Shown here: piece after piece, positions 33,882-41,460 of the stretch
Numbering within the stretch: position 1 is the stretch's first letter
Layout of the letters: the number at the start of each line of letters is the position of its first letter
Source: an uncultured Victivallales bacterium
GTDB lineage: Bacteria; Verrucomicrobiota; Lentisphaeria; Victivallales; UBA1829
Length of the DNA stretch: 64,000 nucleotides
Assembly: GCA_934661375.1 (NCBI GenBank)
Contig: CAKUJH010000008.1
Coordinates: forward strand, 1 to 64,000
Reading direction: 5' to 3'
Program-made: the position numbers and the translations under genes
The notes under the pieces: model-generated
Told to the model about the DNA's origin: nothing
Databases searched by the model: none
The model's input: the letters and a program-made list of their open reading frames with translations, nothing else

Positions 33882-34673
33882 ATGGATGTCATCATCAGAC
33901 CTACCGCTGACTGCGCAGAAGCGTTTGCAGCGAAACTTATTGCCGATGCTCTGAATGCGAAACCGACCATGACCCTCGGTCTTGCCACCGGCGCCACCAT
34001 GGAAAACGTCTACAAGAAACTGGCTGCCATGAACAAGAAGGGCGAAGTCGATTTCTCTCTCTGCAAAACTTTCAACCTGGATGAATATGTCGGTCTTCCG
34101 CCGGAAGATCACAACTCCTACCGCTACTATATGAACTATCACCTGTTCGACCACATCAACATCGACAAGCGCAACACGCATGTGGAAAGCGGCATTGCCG
34201 AAGATCTGGAACTGGAATGCGCCCGTTACGAACAGATGATGGAAGAATCCGGCGGCGTGGATCTCCAGCTGCTCGGAATCGGTCTGACCGGTCATATCGG
34301 CTTCAATGAACCGATGTCCTCCTTCTCTTCCCGTACCCGCGCGGTCAACCTGACCCCGGTTACCATGGCGCAGAACGGTCCGTACTTCGACCCCGCCAAG
34401 GGTGAAAAGATGCCGACCCGCGCTCTGACCATGGGCGTCGGCACCATTCTGGATGCCCGGAAGCTTCTGCTTCTTGCCACCGGCAAACGCAAAGCGGATA
34501 TTGTCGCCGCCGCGCTCGAAGGCCCGATGACCGCCATGATTTCCGCTTCTGCTCTTCAGCTGCATGACGACTGCGTGGTCGTTCTGGATGAAGAAGCCGC
34601 GGCGGCTCTGAAACTCAAAGATTACTATCGTTCCGCTTTCGAGAACGATCCGAAATGGGCTGACTTCCGCTGA
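33882..34673 (+). CDS. nagB: glucosamine-6-phosphate deaminase
   Basis: This 263-residue enzyme converts glucosamine 6-phosphate to fructose 6-phosphate and ammonia. The phosphate loop LGLATGATMENVYK, the active-site block NLDEYVGLPPEDHNSYRYYM and GIGLTGHIGFNEP are conserved. It has normal length for NagB and CAGGAG before the ATG. It forms an operon with uxaC and is followed by a strong terminator. Confidence 0.94.
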   Translation: MDVIIRPTADCAEAFAAKLIADALNAKPTMTLGLATGATMENVYKKLAAMNKKGEVDFSLCKTFNLDEYVGLPPEDHNSYRYYMNYHLFDHINIDKRNTHVESGIAEDLELECARYEQMMEESGGVDLQLLGIGLTGHIGFNEPMSSFSSRTRAVNLTPVTMAQNGPYFDPAKGEKMPTRALTMGVGTILDARKLLLLATGKRKADIVAAALEGPMTAMISASALQLHDDCVVVLDEEAAAALKLKDYYRSAFENDPKWADFR

Positions 34674-34697
34674 GTGCGGCTGAACGCCTATTGAATG

Positions 34698-34738
34698 AAA
34701 ACGGACTGAAGGTGTCTGCCGTCGGTCCGTTTTTTTCT
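34698..34738 (+). terminator. Rho-independent terminator of uxaC-nagB
   Basis: AAAACGGAC (34698-34706) pairs with GTCCGTTTT, followed by further T residues. It lies 25 bp after the nagB stop and just before the radical SAM gene, whose ribosome binding site (ACAGGAG) overlaps its end. Confidence 0.8.
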
Positions 34739-34757
34739 TGACAGGAGATCATCACGT

Positions 34758-35651
34758 ATGAAAATTTGCTCTGACTGCGTCCGGCATTGCGGTGTGCAGC
34801 GTCCGGATACATTGCACGGGGAAGGGGTGTTCGGCTTCTGCCGCTGTCCCCGGAATCCGGTAGTGGCGCGTGCCGCGCTGCACCGCTGGGAAGAACCATG
34901 CATCAGCGGAACGCGCGGTTCCGGCACAGTGTTTTTCAGCGGCTGCAATCTGCGTTGTGTCTTCTGTCAGAATTATGAAATCAGTTCCGGTTTGCAGGGC
35001 AGAGAGATCACGGTCGGACGTCTGCGCGGAATTTACGGCGAACTGATTGCGCAGGGTGCGCACAACATCAATCTGGTTACTCCCGGTCATTATACGGAAG
35101 CCATTCTGGAAAGCCTGAAGGAGCCGCTGCCGGTTCCCGTGGTCTACAATTCCAACGGCTATGATGACCTTGAACAGCTGCGGCGTCTGGAGGGAAAGAT
35201 TCAGATTTATCTGCCGGATTTCAAATATGCCGGCAATGCTCTGGCGGAACGTTACAGTCATGCCCCGGATTATTTCGAGACGGCATCCGCCGCCATTCAG
35301 GAAATGTTCCGGCAGTGCGGTCCGTATGTGATCGGCGGGGACGGCATGATGAAAAGCGGAGTGATTGTCCGGCATCTGCTGCTGCCGGGTCAGGTTGAGA
35401 ACACACTCCGCATCATTGATTATGTGGCGGAACATTTTCAGCCGGGCGACATCCTGTTCAGCCTGATGCGTCAGTATGTGCCGCACGGCGACATCCGGAA
35501 TTTCCCGGAACTGTCGCGCCGGGTTTCCGATGAGGAATATGAGCAGGTGGAGAATTACCTGTTCGATTCACCCATTGAAGACGGTTTTGTTCAGGAAGAG
35601 GAATCCGCCAGCGAAGACTTCATTCCGGTGTTTGACGGCAGCGGTGTGTAA
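34758..35651 (+). CDS. radical SAM protein, PflX (COG1313) type
   Basis: This 297-residue protein has the radical SAM motif CxxxCxxC at C63, C67 and C70 (FSGCNLRCVFCQN). A separate N-terminal cysteine set (C4, C7, C11, C28, C30) could hold a second metal site, as in other PflX-like proteins. The barrel continues with NINLVTPGHY and LLLPGQVENT. PflX-type proteins resemble pyruvate formate-lyase activating enzymes, but their substrates are unknown and no glycyl-radical enzyme is encoded nearby. It has CAGGAG upstream of the ATG and converges on an EamA-type gene. Confidence 0.85.
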   Translation: MKICSDCVRHCGVQRPDTLHGEGVFGFCRCPRNPVVARAALHRWEEPCISGTRGSGTVFFSGCNLRCVFCQNYEISSGLQGREITVGRLRGIYGELIAQGAHNINLVTPGHYTEAILESLKEPLPVPVVYNSNGYDDLEQLRRLEGKIQIYLPDFKYAGNALAERYSHAPDYFETASAAIQEMFRQCGPYVIGGDGMMKSGVIVRHLLLPGQVENTLRIIDYVAEHFQPGDILFSLMRQYVPHGDIRNFPELSRRVSDEEYEQVENYLFDSPIEDGFVQEEESASEDFIPVFDGSGV

Positions 35652-35657
35652 CGGCTG

Positions 35658-36077
35658 TCATTTGCCCAGGAGCATGACCAGACTGCCTGCCACGATGAGA
35701 GCGGTTCCGGCGGCGACCGGCAGAGTGATCTTTTCATGCAGAATCACGATACCGAGAATTACCGCCATGGCGACGCTGAGTTTGTCAATGGGGGCGATTT
35801 TGGAGACGTCGCCGAGCTGCAATGCCTTGAAATAGAACAGCCAGGACAGTCCGGTGGCAATGCCCGACGCCGTCAGGAATATCCAGTTCCGGACAGACAG
35901 TCTGCCGATTTCGGGCAGAGTTCCGCCGAACAGCACAATTCCCCAGGTGATGAGCAGGATGACCCCGGTGCGGATTGCGGTTGCCAGATTGGAATTGATT
36001 CCGGAGACTCCGCATTTTGCCAGCAGTGCAGTCAGTGCGGCGAAAAACGCGGAAAGCAGTGCATAATACTTCCACAT
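35658..36077 (-). CDS. single-domain EamA/DMT-family membrane protein
   Basis: This 139-residue integral membrane protein has four or five predicted membrane segments, ending VAAGTALIVAGSLVMLL. It corresponds to one EamA repeat, whereas most members have two; short versions act as dimers in the EmrE-like manner. The loop ALQLGDVSKIAPIDKLSVAM is typical of the family. The substrate is unknown. The 3' end is 6 bp from the converging radical SAM gene. Confidence 0.85.
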   Translation of the reverse strand: MWKYYALLSAFFAALTALLAKCGVSGINSNLATAIRTGVILLITWGIVLFGGTLPEIGRLSVRNWIFLTASGIATGLSWLFYFKALQLGDVSKIAPIDKLSVAMAVILGIVILHEKITLPVAAGTALIVAGSLVMLLGK

Positions 36078-36170
36078 GATCCTTTACCTCTGTTGTTTGT
36101 GAAATATATTGCCGTATAAAATAGCCGTCTCCGCGGGAAAGTCAAATGAATTTATGTTAGTTTCCGGTTT

Positions 36171-36205
36171 AAAAAACAGCCGCACACCCCCTGATGCGCG
36201 GCTGT
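36171..36205 (-). terminator. Rho-independent terminator (minus strand)
   Basis: CAGCCGC (36177-36183) pairs with GCGGCTG (36198-36204). Read on the minus strand the stem is followed by six T. It lies 20 bp after the stop of the secreted protein at 36226. Confidence 0.8.
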
Positions 36206-36225
36206 ATGAAAAAAAGACTGGCGGA

Positions 36226-37035
36226 TTACTGAACTTCTTCCACCTTGATATTTCTGAATTCCACCACGCTGTCCGGCGTGCCGCCGAGGAACATGACCAG
36301 CACCTGGACAGATTTTGTGCCGGGCCACAGTTTGCTGGTCGTGGTCGAGTTCATTTCTTTCAGCACTTCGCCGGAAATCACGCCGGTTCTGGCGGTCCAT
36401 TCCTGCTTGACCGGACCGGCGGACGCAGTGTAAATATAAGTCGCGCCGTCTTTCTGCTGACGGACTTTTGTCCCGGCGGGATATGCTTTCCTCGCTGCGT
36501 CTTTGAGGGTGATTTCCCAGACGTCGCCGACTTTTTTGATGCTGTCTTTTTCAATGGGGAACACTTCGAAGTTCGGCAGATCGGAAAGATCGTCTTTGGC
36601 GTTGAAGACAATGTTGGTGTACGGAAAAACGGTGTCCCATTTAGAAGCGTCTTTGATTTTCAGCACTTTGTCGCCGGCTTTGACATTTTCCGCCAGTTCC
36701 GAGAGAGAGTCTTTCTGTGACAGTACATGCGCGGGACGAATCCGTCTGCCTTTGGCGTCAAACGGAGCAAAGCCGAGGTAGATATTCGGAGATTTCCCCT
36801 GAATGCAGCGGAATTCTCCGGACAGACGATATTTTTTCGCCGGGTCCAGGGTCAGTTTCTGATTGGCGAACAGGGAAGCATTCTTCTTGACCGTAAAGAC
36901 CTGTTCCTGCTGGGACACATTCGCGTGTTTGCTGATCTCCGACAGATTTTCAAGTTTGAACACATCCGCGGCGAATGCCATGCTTGTGCAGACGGCGGCT
37001 GTCAGACAGAGTGCTGATTTCATAAAAATGCCCAT
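36226..37035 (-). CDS. secreted hypothetical protein (269 aa)
   Basis: A signal peptide ends near residue 23 (TSMAFAADV). The mature protein is beta-rich with a pattern seen in carbohydrate-binding jelly-rolls (YRLSGEFRCIQGKSPNIYLG, then SVQVLVMFLGGTPDSVVEFR and NIKVEEVQ at the end), so an extracellular or outer-membrane binding role is plausible. No catalytic motif is seen. AAAGGAG lies before the ATG. It is monocistronic, with its own terminator. Confidence 0.75.
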   Translation of the reverse strand: MGIFMKSALCLTAAVCTSMAFAADVFKLENLSEISKHANVSQQEQVFTVKKNASLFANQKLTLDPAKKYRLSGEFRCIQGKSPNIYLGFAPFDAKGRRIRPAHVLSQKDSLSELAENVKAGDKVLKIKDASKWDTVFPYTNIVFNAKDDLSDLPNFEVFPIEKDSIKKVGDVWEITLKDAARKAYPAGTKVRQQKDGATYIYTASAGPVKQEWTARTGVISGEVLKEMNSTTTSKLWPGTKSVQVLVMFLGGTPDSVVEFRNIKVEEVQ

Positions 37036-37181
37036 AATGCTTCTCTCCTTTTTTATGTTGATTTGTCAGGGGTTCATCTTTTCATGACAGTCATTATATC
37101 CGTTTATCCGGAAAAATCAAGCGGAACAGCGGAATACAGTGCTTTTTTTTGAAAAAAAACAGTTTCCGGCATATTTTCCTC

Positions 37182-37237
37182 TTGCAAATGTTCTCCGCTT
37201 TGTTATATTATGAAAAACAGGTAACGCGTGTTACCTG
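37182..37237 (+). promoter_or_regulatory. promoter and palindromic operator-like site
   Basis: TTGCAA (37182-37187), 16 bp and TATATT (37204-37209) form a promoter. Just downstream CAGGTAAC (37218-37225) and GTTACCTG (37230-37237) are perfect 8-bp inverted arms around GCGT. The position over the transcription start suggests a repressor site for the following oxidoreductase. Confidence 0.6.
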
Positions 37238-37271
37238 CAAGGAAGACAGAATCCAAAAAGGAGTGAAGCAA

Positions 37272-38294
37272 ATGGTGAAGTTCGGAGTCATCGGTGCGGG
37301 ACGCATGGGAAAGAACCACACGTCGTATCTGACCACATTGGAAGAATGCAAAAATGATGTCCGGATTGCGGCTGTGTATGATCCGAAGCCGGAAGCCGCA
37401 CAGGAAATGCATGAAAAATACGGAGCGGAAATCTGCAACGGTCCGGAAGAAGTTGCCGCCAAAGCGGATTGCGTGATTGTTTCCGCCCCGACTTACACGC
37501 ATCAGGACGGAGTCCGCGCGACGATTGCCGCCGGCAAGGATCTGTTCTGCGAGAAACCGCTCTGCCGTGATTTCGCGCTGGCGGATGAACTGCTTGCCCT
37601 TGGTAAGGGTTACAGCAAACTCTTCGCCATCGGATTTGTCCGCCGCCATATGTATAAAGCCATGAAAATGAAGGAACTGCTCGAACAGAATTTTCTCGGA
37701 AAAATTCGTTTCTGCAACGTGGATCTGCCGTTCGGCGGTTTCAAGCGTCTGAGCGATGACTGGTTCACGCAGTTTGACAAAAGCGGCGGCGTCATCATGG
37801 ACATGCTGGCACATCATGTTGACCTGAGCAACTGGTTCTTCGGTTCTGCCGCACGGGTCTATGCCCAGAGCGACATGCTGGATACGGCGCAGCCGCTGCC
37901 TGCCGACCATGTGGCTTCCGTAGTTACCTATAAAAACGGCGTCATCTGCAATTACATGTGCAACTGGCAGCGTTTCGGACGGAGCGGAGAAATGATGGAA
38001 ATCTACGGAGAGAAAGGCGCGCTGGTCATGGACGGCAATCCGGATCTTACCTATTATCCCGCCGGCGGCGAAAAGCAGTCCATTCCGGTCCGCAATGCTC
38101 CGCAGGCGTCCGGTGAAGGCGTGAAGGAAGTCAATGTGGTGGACGGCTACACCCGTCAGATGCTCAATCTCTATAAATATATGAAAGGCGATCACAGCAT
38201 TCCGTTCCCGACGGTTCAGGACGGTTACAATTCCCTCATGATCGCGAAAGCCATGATGGAATCAGCCACGACCAATAAAGCCGTGGAACTGTGA
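37272..38294 (+). CDS. Gfo/Idh/MocA-family oxidoreductase
   Basis: This 340-residue protein has an N-terminal Rossmann fold (GVIGAGRMGKNH at 5-16), the EKPL motif with the family lysine in CEKPLCRDF, and a C-terminal beta-sheet domain with the MLAHHVDLSNWFFG region carrying a catalytic-type histidine. Such enzymes oxidise sugars, inositols or their acids with NAD(P). The specific substrate is not known. AAAAGGAG precedes the chosen ATG at 37272; a longer frame to 37149 would cover the promoter. It ends at a terminator. Confidence 0.88.
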   Translation: MVKFGVIGAGRMGKNHTSYLTTLEECKNDVRIAAVYDPKPEAAQEMHEKYGAEICNGPEEVAAKADCVIVSAPTYTHQDGVRATIAAGKDLFCEKPLCRDFALADELLALGKGYSKLFAIGFVRRHMYKAMKMKELLEQNFLGKIRFCNVDLPFGGFKRLSDDWFTQFDKSGGVIMDMLAHHVDLSNWFFGSAARVYAQSDMLDTAQPLPADHVASVVTYKNGVICNYMCNWQRFGRSGEMMEIYGEKGALVMDGNPDLTYYPAGGEKQSIPVRNAPQASGEGVKEVNVVDGYTRQMLNLYKYMKGDHSIPFPTVQDGYNSLMIAKAMMESATTNKAVEL

Positions 38295-38316
38295 TTTTTC
38301 CGCAACGGTACATATG

Positions 38317-38352
38317 AAAAAACCGCGCCCGGCGACAGGTGCGGTTTTTTTT
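38317..38352. terminator. bidirectional Rho-independent terminator
   Basis: AAAAAACCGC (38317-38326) pairs with GCGGTTTTTT (38341-38350). It separates the oxidoreductase gene from the converging SemiSWEET-like gene and has T runs on both strands. Confidence 0.8.
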
Positions 38353-38366
38353 GACGGCGGATCGTT

Positions 38367-38660
38367 TTATTTCCGTGCGGTGCCGTGTTTGAGTCTGTAT
38401 ATGTAATAATGGGACAGCACGGTATCGGTGCCGACCATCAGAAGATCCAGCATATACAGATAGATGATCCAGTTGCCGCGCCAGTTGCCGCCGACGAATT
38501 TGCTGGCGAGACCGCAGGCATAGCCGGTCAGAATCATGTAAAGGAACAAAAAGCTTTTCCCCTGCGGATTTTTGACCCGGACGGTTTTCAGGATCTGCGC
38601 CGGCCAGCTGGCTCCGAAAATGACCAGCATCATGGCTTCCAGAATTTTTGCGAATTCCAT
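38367..38660 (-). CDS. SemiSWEET/PQ-loop-like small membrane protein
   Basis: This 97-residue protein has three predicted membrane helices. The sequence WPAQILKTVRVKNPQGKSFL corresponds to the PQ-loop signature region of SemiSWEET sugar transporters, which work as dimers of three-helix units. The exact PQ pair is WPAQ here. A sugar or small-solute transporter is plausible but not proven. It is monocistronic. Confidence 0.7.
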   Translation of the reverse strand: MEFAKILEAMMLVIFGASWPAQILKTVRVKNPQGKSFLFLYMILTGYACGLASKFVGGNWRGNWIIYLYMLDLLMVGTDTVLSHYYIYRLKHGTARK

Positions 38661-38820
38661 TGTAAAAACTCTCCTTCCCGAATGATGAAATGCAGTAATA
38701 TACCCCTTCCGCAGGCATTTGCAAGAAATTTTCCGGAAAAACGGGGGCGGAATCTGTTGCTGCAGAGATTAAAAAAAATTTTTTTTGAGGCGGAATTGGA
38801 ATTTTCTTCTGCTTTCCGAC

Positions 38821-38849
38821 TTGACAGAACGGCATTGAGAAGTTACCTT
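38821..38849 (+). promoter_or_regulatory. promoter of topA
   Basis: TTGACA (38821-38826), 17 bp and TACCTT (38844-38849) precede topA by about 50 bp. Confidence 0.6.
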
Positions 38850-38896
38850 TAAAAGATAAAGAATCTGAAAAAACGGAATTTGACGGAAAAACAAAG

Positions 38897-41440
38897 ATGG
38901 ACAACAAACTGGTAATTGTGGAATCTCCGGCAAAAGCCCGCACCATCGGGAAGATGCTCGGCAGTCAATATACGATCAAGGCGTCGATGGGACATGTGCG
39001 CGACCTGCCGACGAAATCGTTCGGTGTGGACATAGAGCATGACTTCATGCCGCAGTATGAGGAAACGCGCGAACGTTCGAAAAATCTGTCGGATCTCAAA
39101 GCCGCCGCCAAAAAGGCATCCGACATTTATCTTGCCCCCGACCCTGACCGCGAAGGAGAAGCCATTGCCTGGCATCTGCGCGAAATTCTGTCCCGCTGCA
39201 ATAAAAAAGCGGTTTTTCACCGGGTTACATTTCACGAAATCACCCGTTCGGCAATTGCCCGTGCTTTTCAGTCTCCGTCGGAACTGGACATCGACAAAGT
39301 GGATGCGCAGCAGGCGCGCCGGGTGCTGGACCGGATTGTGGGATATATGGTCAGTCCGCTGCTGTGGGGACGTATCGAAAAAGGAGTGAGTGCGGGACGG
39401 GTTCAGTCGGTTGCCTTGCGGCTGGTCTGCGAACGGGAACGCGTCATTCAGAATTTCCAGCCGGAAGAGTATTGGAATTTTCTGGCGAAGTTCGACGCTG
39501 CACCGGGGCTGTTCCATGCGCGTCTGTTCAAGATTAACGGAGAGAAAGCGGATATATCCAGCGGGGAAGCGGCGCAGTCTCTGGAACAGGCGGTACGCGC
39601 CGCCCGAAGCTGGAAAGTGGCTTCGATTGAAAGTGTGCCGCGCCGGAAAAATGCCGCTCCGCCGTTTATCACCAGTACATTGCAGCAGGCGGCGAGTTCC
39701 GCGCTCGGATTTTCCGCCAGTTCCACCATGCGGATTGCCCAGGAACTTTATGAAGGTATGGACGTCGGGCAGGGCGGACCGGTCGGTCTGATCACTTACA
39801 TGCGTACCGACTCGGTCACGGTGTCCCGCGAAGCGCAGGAGGCGGCGCGTCAGTTCATTGCCGCCAATTACGGTCCGGAATACGTCCCCGCCAAACCGCC
39901 GTTCTATAAATCCAAGGCGTCCGCCCAGGGCGCGCACGAAGCGATCCGCCCGACGGATGTAACGCTTACTCCGGAAAAAGTCAAACCGTTCCTGGATGAG
40001 CGCAGTTTGAAACTTTACACGCTGATCTGGCGGCGTTTCATGGCGAGCCAGACCGCTCCCGCGGAACAGCAGCGCACCACCGTTGACGTGGACGGCACGG
40101 GCGGCGACGGACGCACCTACACGTTCCGTTCGGTTGCCACCGTGACAACATTCCCCGGCTTCCTGCGGGTCTACAACATCCGCGAGGAAGGTTCCGAGGA
40201 GGAAGACGAAAATCAGCGCGACGCCGAAACGCTCAAAGCACTGAAGCCGGAAGAGTCCTGCCGTCTGGATGATCTGCTGGGAGAACAGAAATTCACCGAG
40301 CCGCCGCCGCGTTTTTCCGAAGCGACGCTGATCAAGGAACTGGAATCCAACGGGGTGGGACGTCCGTCCACTTACGCGACGATCGTCAACACCATTCAGG
40401 AACGCAAGTATGTGGACAAGCAGAAAGGCAAGCTGATTCCGACGGATCTGGGATTCCGTATCTCGGATTATCTGGTGGAACATCTGGCGGATCTGTTCGA
40501 TGTCGGTTTTACCGCCAAGATGGAAGACGAGCTGGACCAGGTCGAGGAAGGCAAGGTTCAGTGGACTGCCATGATGCACACGTTCTACGAGAAATTTGAA
40601 AAATGGCTTCAGACCGCCAAGACCCTGGGTGCGCCGGACAAAGCCAAAGTGGAAGCGCTGATTTCGCTCATGGATTCGATTCAGAACTGGAATCCGCCGG
40701 AAAAAAACGGCAGCCGCACGTATGACGACCAGAAATTTTTCAAATCGGTGAAAAACGCGTATACCGCCGGCAAACCGCTTTCCGCTCCGCAGTGGGATGC
40801 TCTGCTCCGTATGGCAGTGAAATACAATGAACAGCTGCCCGGACTGGCGGATTGCGCCGCGAAGTTCAATTTCGCACAGGAGCTGGAAGCAACCCGCGAA
40901 GAGCAGGAAGCGCGTCAGGCGATGATCCGGGAATGGCAGAAGAAACGCGAAGAAGCCGCGGCTGCTGCGCCTCCGCAGGAAAAACTTGCCGACGTCTTCG
41001 CCGCCATGAAAGCCATTCCGTGGAAAGCTCCGGAAAAAGGATTCCGCCGTTTTGATGAAAAGAAATTTTTCGAATCCCTGCTGGAGCAGAGTCAGCGCGG
41101 CAGAGCATTGAGTGAAAAACAGCTTGCTGCGCTGGGCAGGATCGCGACTCGTTACAAAGAGCAGCTCCCGAATTATGCAATGATTGCCGAAGTGCTTCAC
41201 CTGGAGGAAGCTCCGCAGGAAGCAGCCGCGCCGGCGGTTCCCATGGGCGAAGCCGATGACCTGATCGCCAGAATGAAATCCATCACTCAATGGAATGAGC
41301 CGAAAAAAGTCCGCGGCCGAGTGTACGACGACCAGGTTTTCTATGAATCGCTTGCCAAACAGCGGGCGGCGGGAAAAGTCCTGAGCGAAAAACAGCTTGC
41401 CGCTCTCAAAAAGACGGCAGCCAAGTATTCCATACAATAA
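38897..41440 (+). CDS. topA: DNA topoisomerase I (type IA) with three C-terminal repeats instead of zinc ribbons
   Basis: This 847-residue enzyme relaxes negative supercoils. The Toprim domain shows IVESPAKA and PDPDREGEAIAWH; the catalytic tyrosine is Y301 in GLITYMRTDS. The core ends near residue 585. Then come three related units of about 60 residues (587-648, 699-757, 787-847), each with a Trp-containing start, (Y/F)D(D/E)xxF(F/Y)xSL and ending in LSEKQLAAL..A.KY-like helices. Cys4 zinc ribbons, normal in E. coli-type TopA, are absent. Linkers are charged and Ala/Glu-rich. It is followed 20 bp later by a family B polymerase. Confidence 0.92.
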   Translation: MDNKLVIVESPAKARTIGKMLGSQYTIKASMGHVRDLPTKSFGVDIEHDFMPQYEETRERSKNLSDLKAAAKKASDIYLAPDPDREGEAIAWHLREILSRCNKKAVFHRVTFHEITRSAIARAFQSPSELDIDKVDAQQARRVLDRIVGYMVSPLLWGRIEKGVSAGRVQSVALRLVCERERVIQNFQPEEYWNFLAKFDAAPGLFHARLFKINGEKADISSGEAAQSLEQAVRAARSWKVASIESVPRRKNAAPPFITSTLQQAASSALGFSASSTMRIAQELYEGMDVGQGGPVGLITYMRTDSVTVSREAQEAARQFIAANYGPEYVPAKPPFYKSKASAQGAHEAIRPTDVTLTPEKVKPFLDERSLKLYTLIWRRFMASQTAPAEQQRTTVDVDGTGGDGRTYTFRSVATVTTFPGFLRVYNIREEGSEEEDENQRDAETLKALKPEESCRLDDLLGEQKFTEPPPRFSEATLIKELESNGVGRPSTYATIVNTIQERKYVDKQKGKLIPTDLGFRISDYLVEHLADLFDVGFTAKMEDELDQVEEGKVQWTAMMHTFYEKFEKWLQTAKTLGAPDKAKVEALISLMDSIQNWNPPEKNGSRTYDDQKFFKSVKNAYTAGKPLSAPQWDALLRMAVKYNEQLPGLADCAAKFNFAQELEATREEQEARQAMIREWQKKREEAAAAAPPQEKLADVFAAMKAIPWKAPEKGFRRFDEKKFFESLLEQSQRGRALSEKQLAALGRIATRYKEQLPNYAMIAEVLHLEEAPQEAAAPAVPMGEADDLIARMKSITQWNEPKKVRGRVYDDQVFYESLAKQRAAGKVLSEKQLAALKKTAAKYSIQ

Positions 41441-41460
41441 TCAACAGGGGAGGGCGGGTC

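Noticed and set aside
38849..41437. 862-codon open frame antisense to topA
   Set aside because: It mirrors topA in the opposite strand and arises from the codon bias of a GC-rich gene. It has no domain, and topA motifs are complete.
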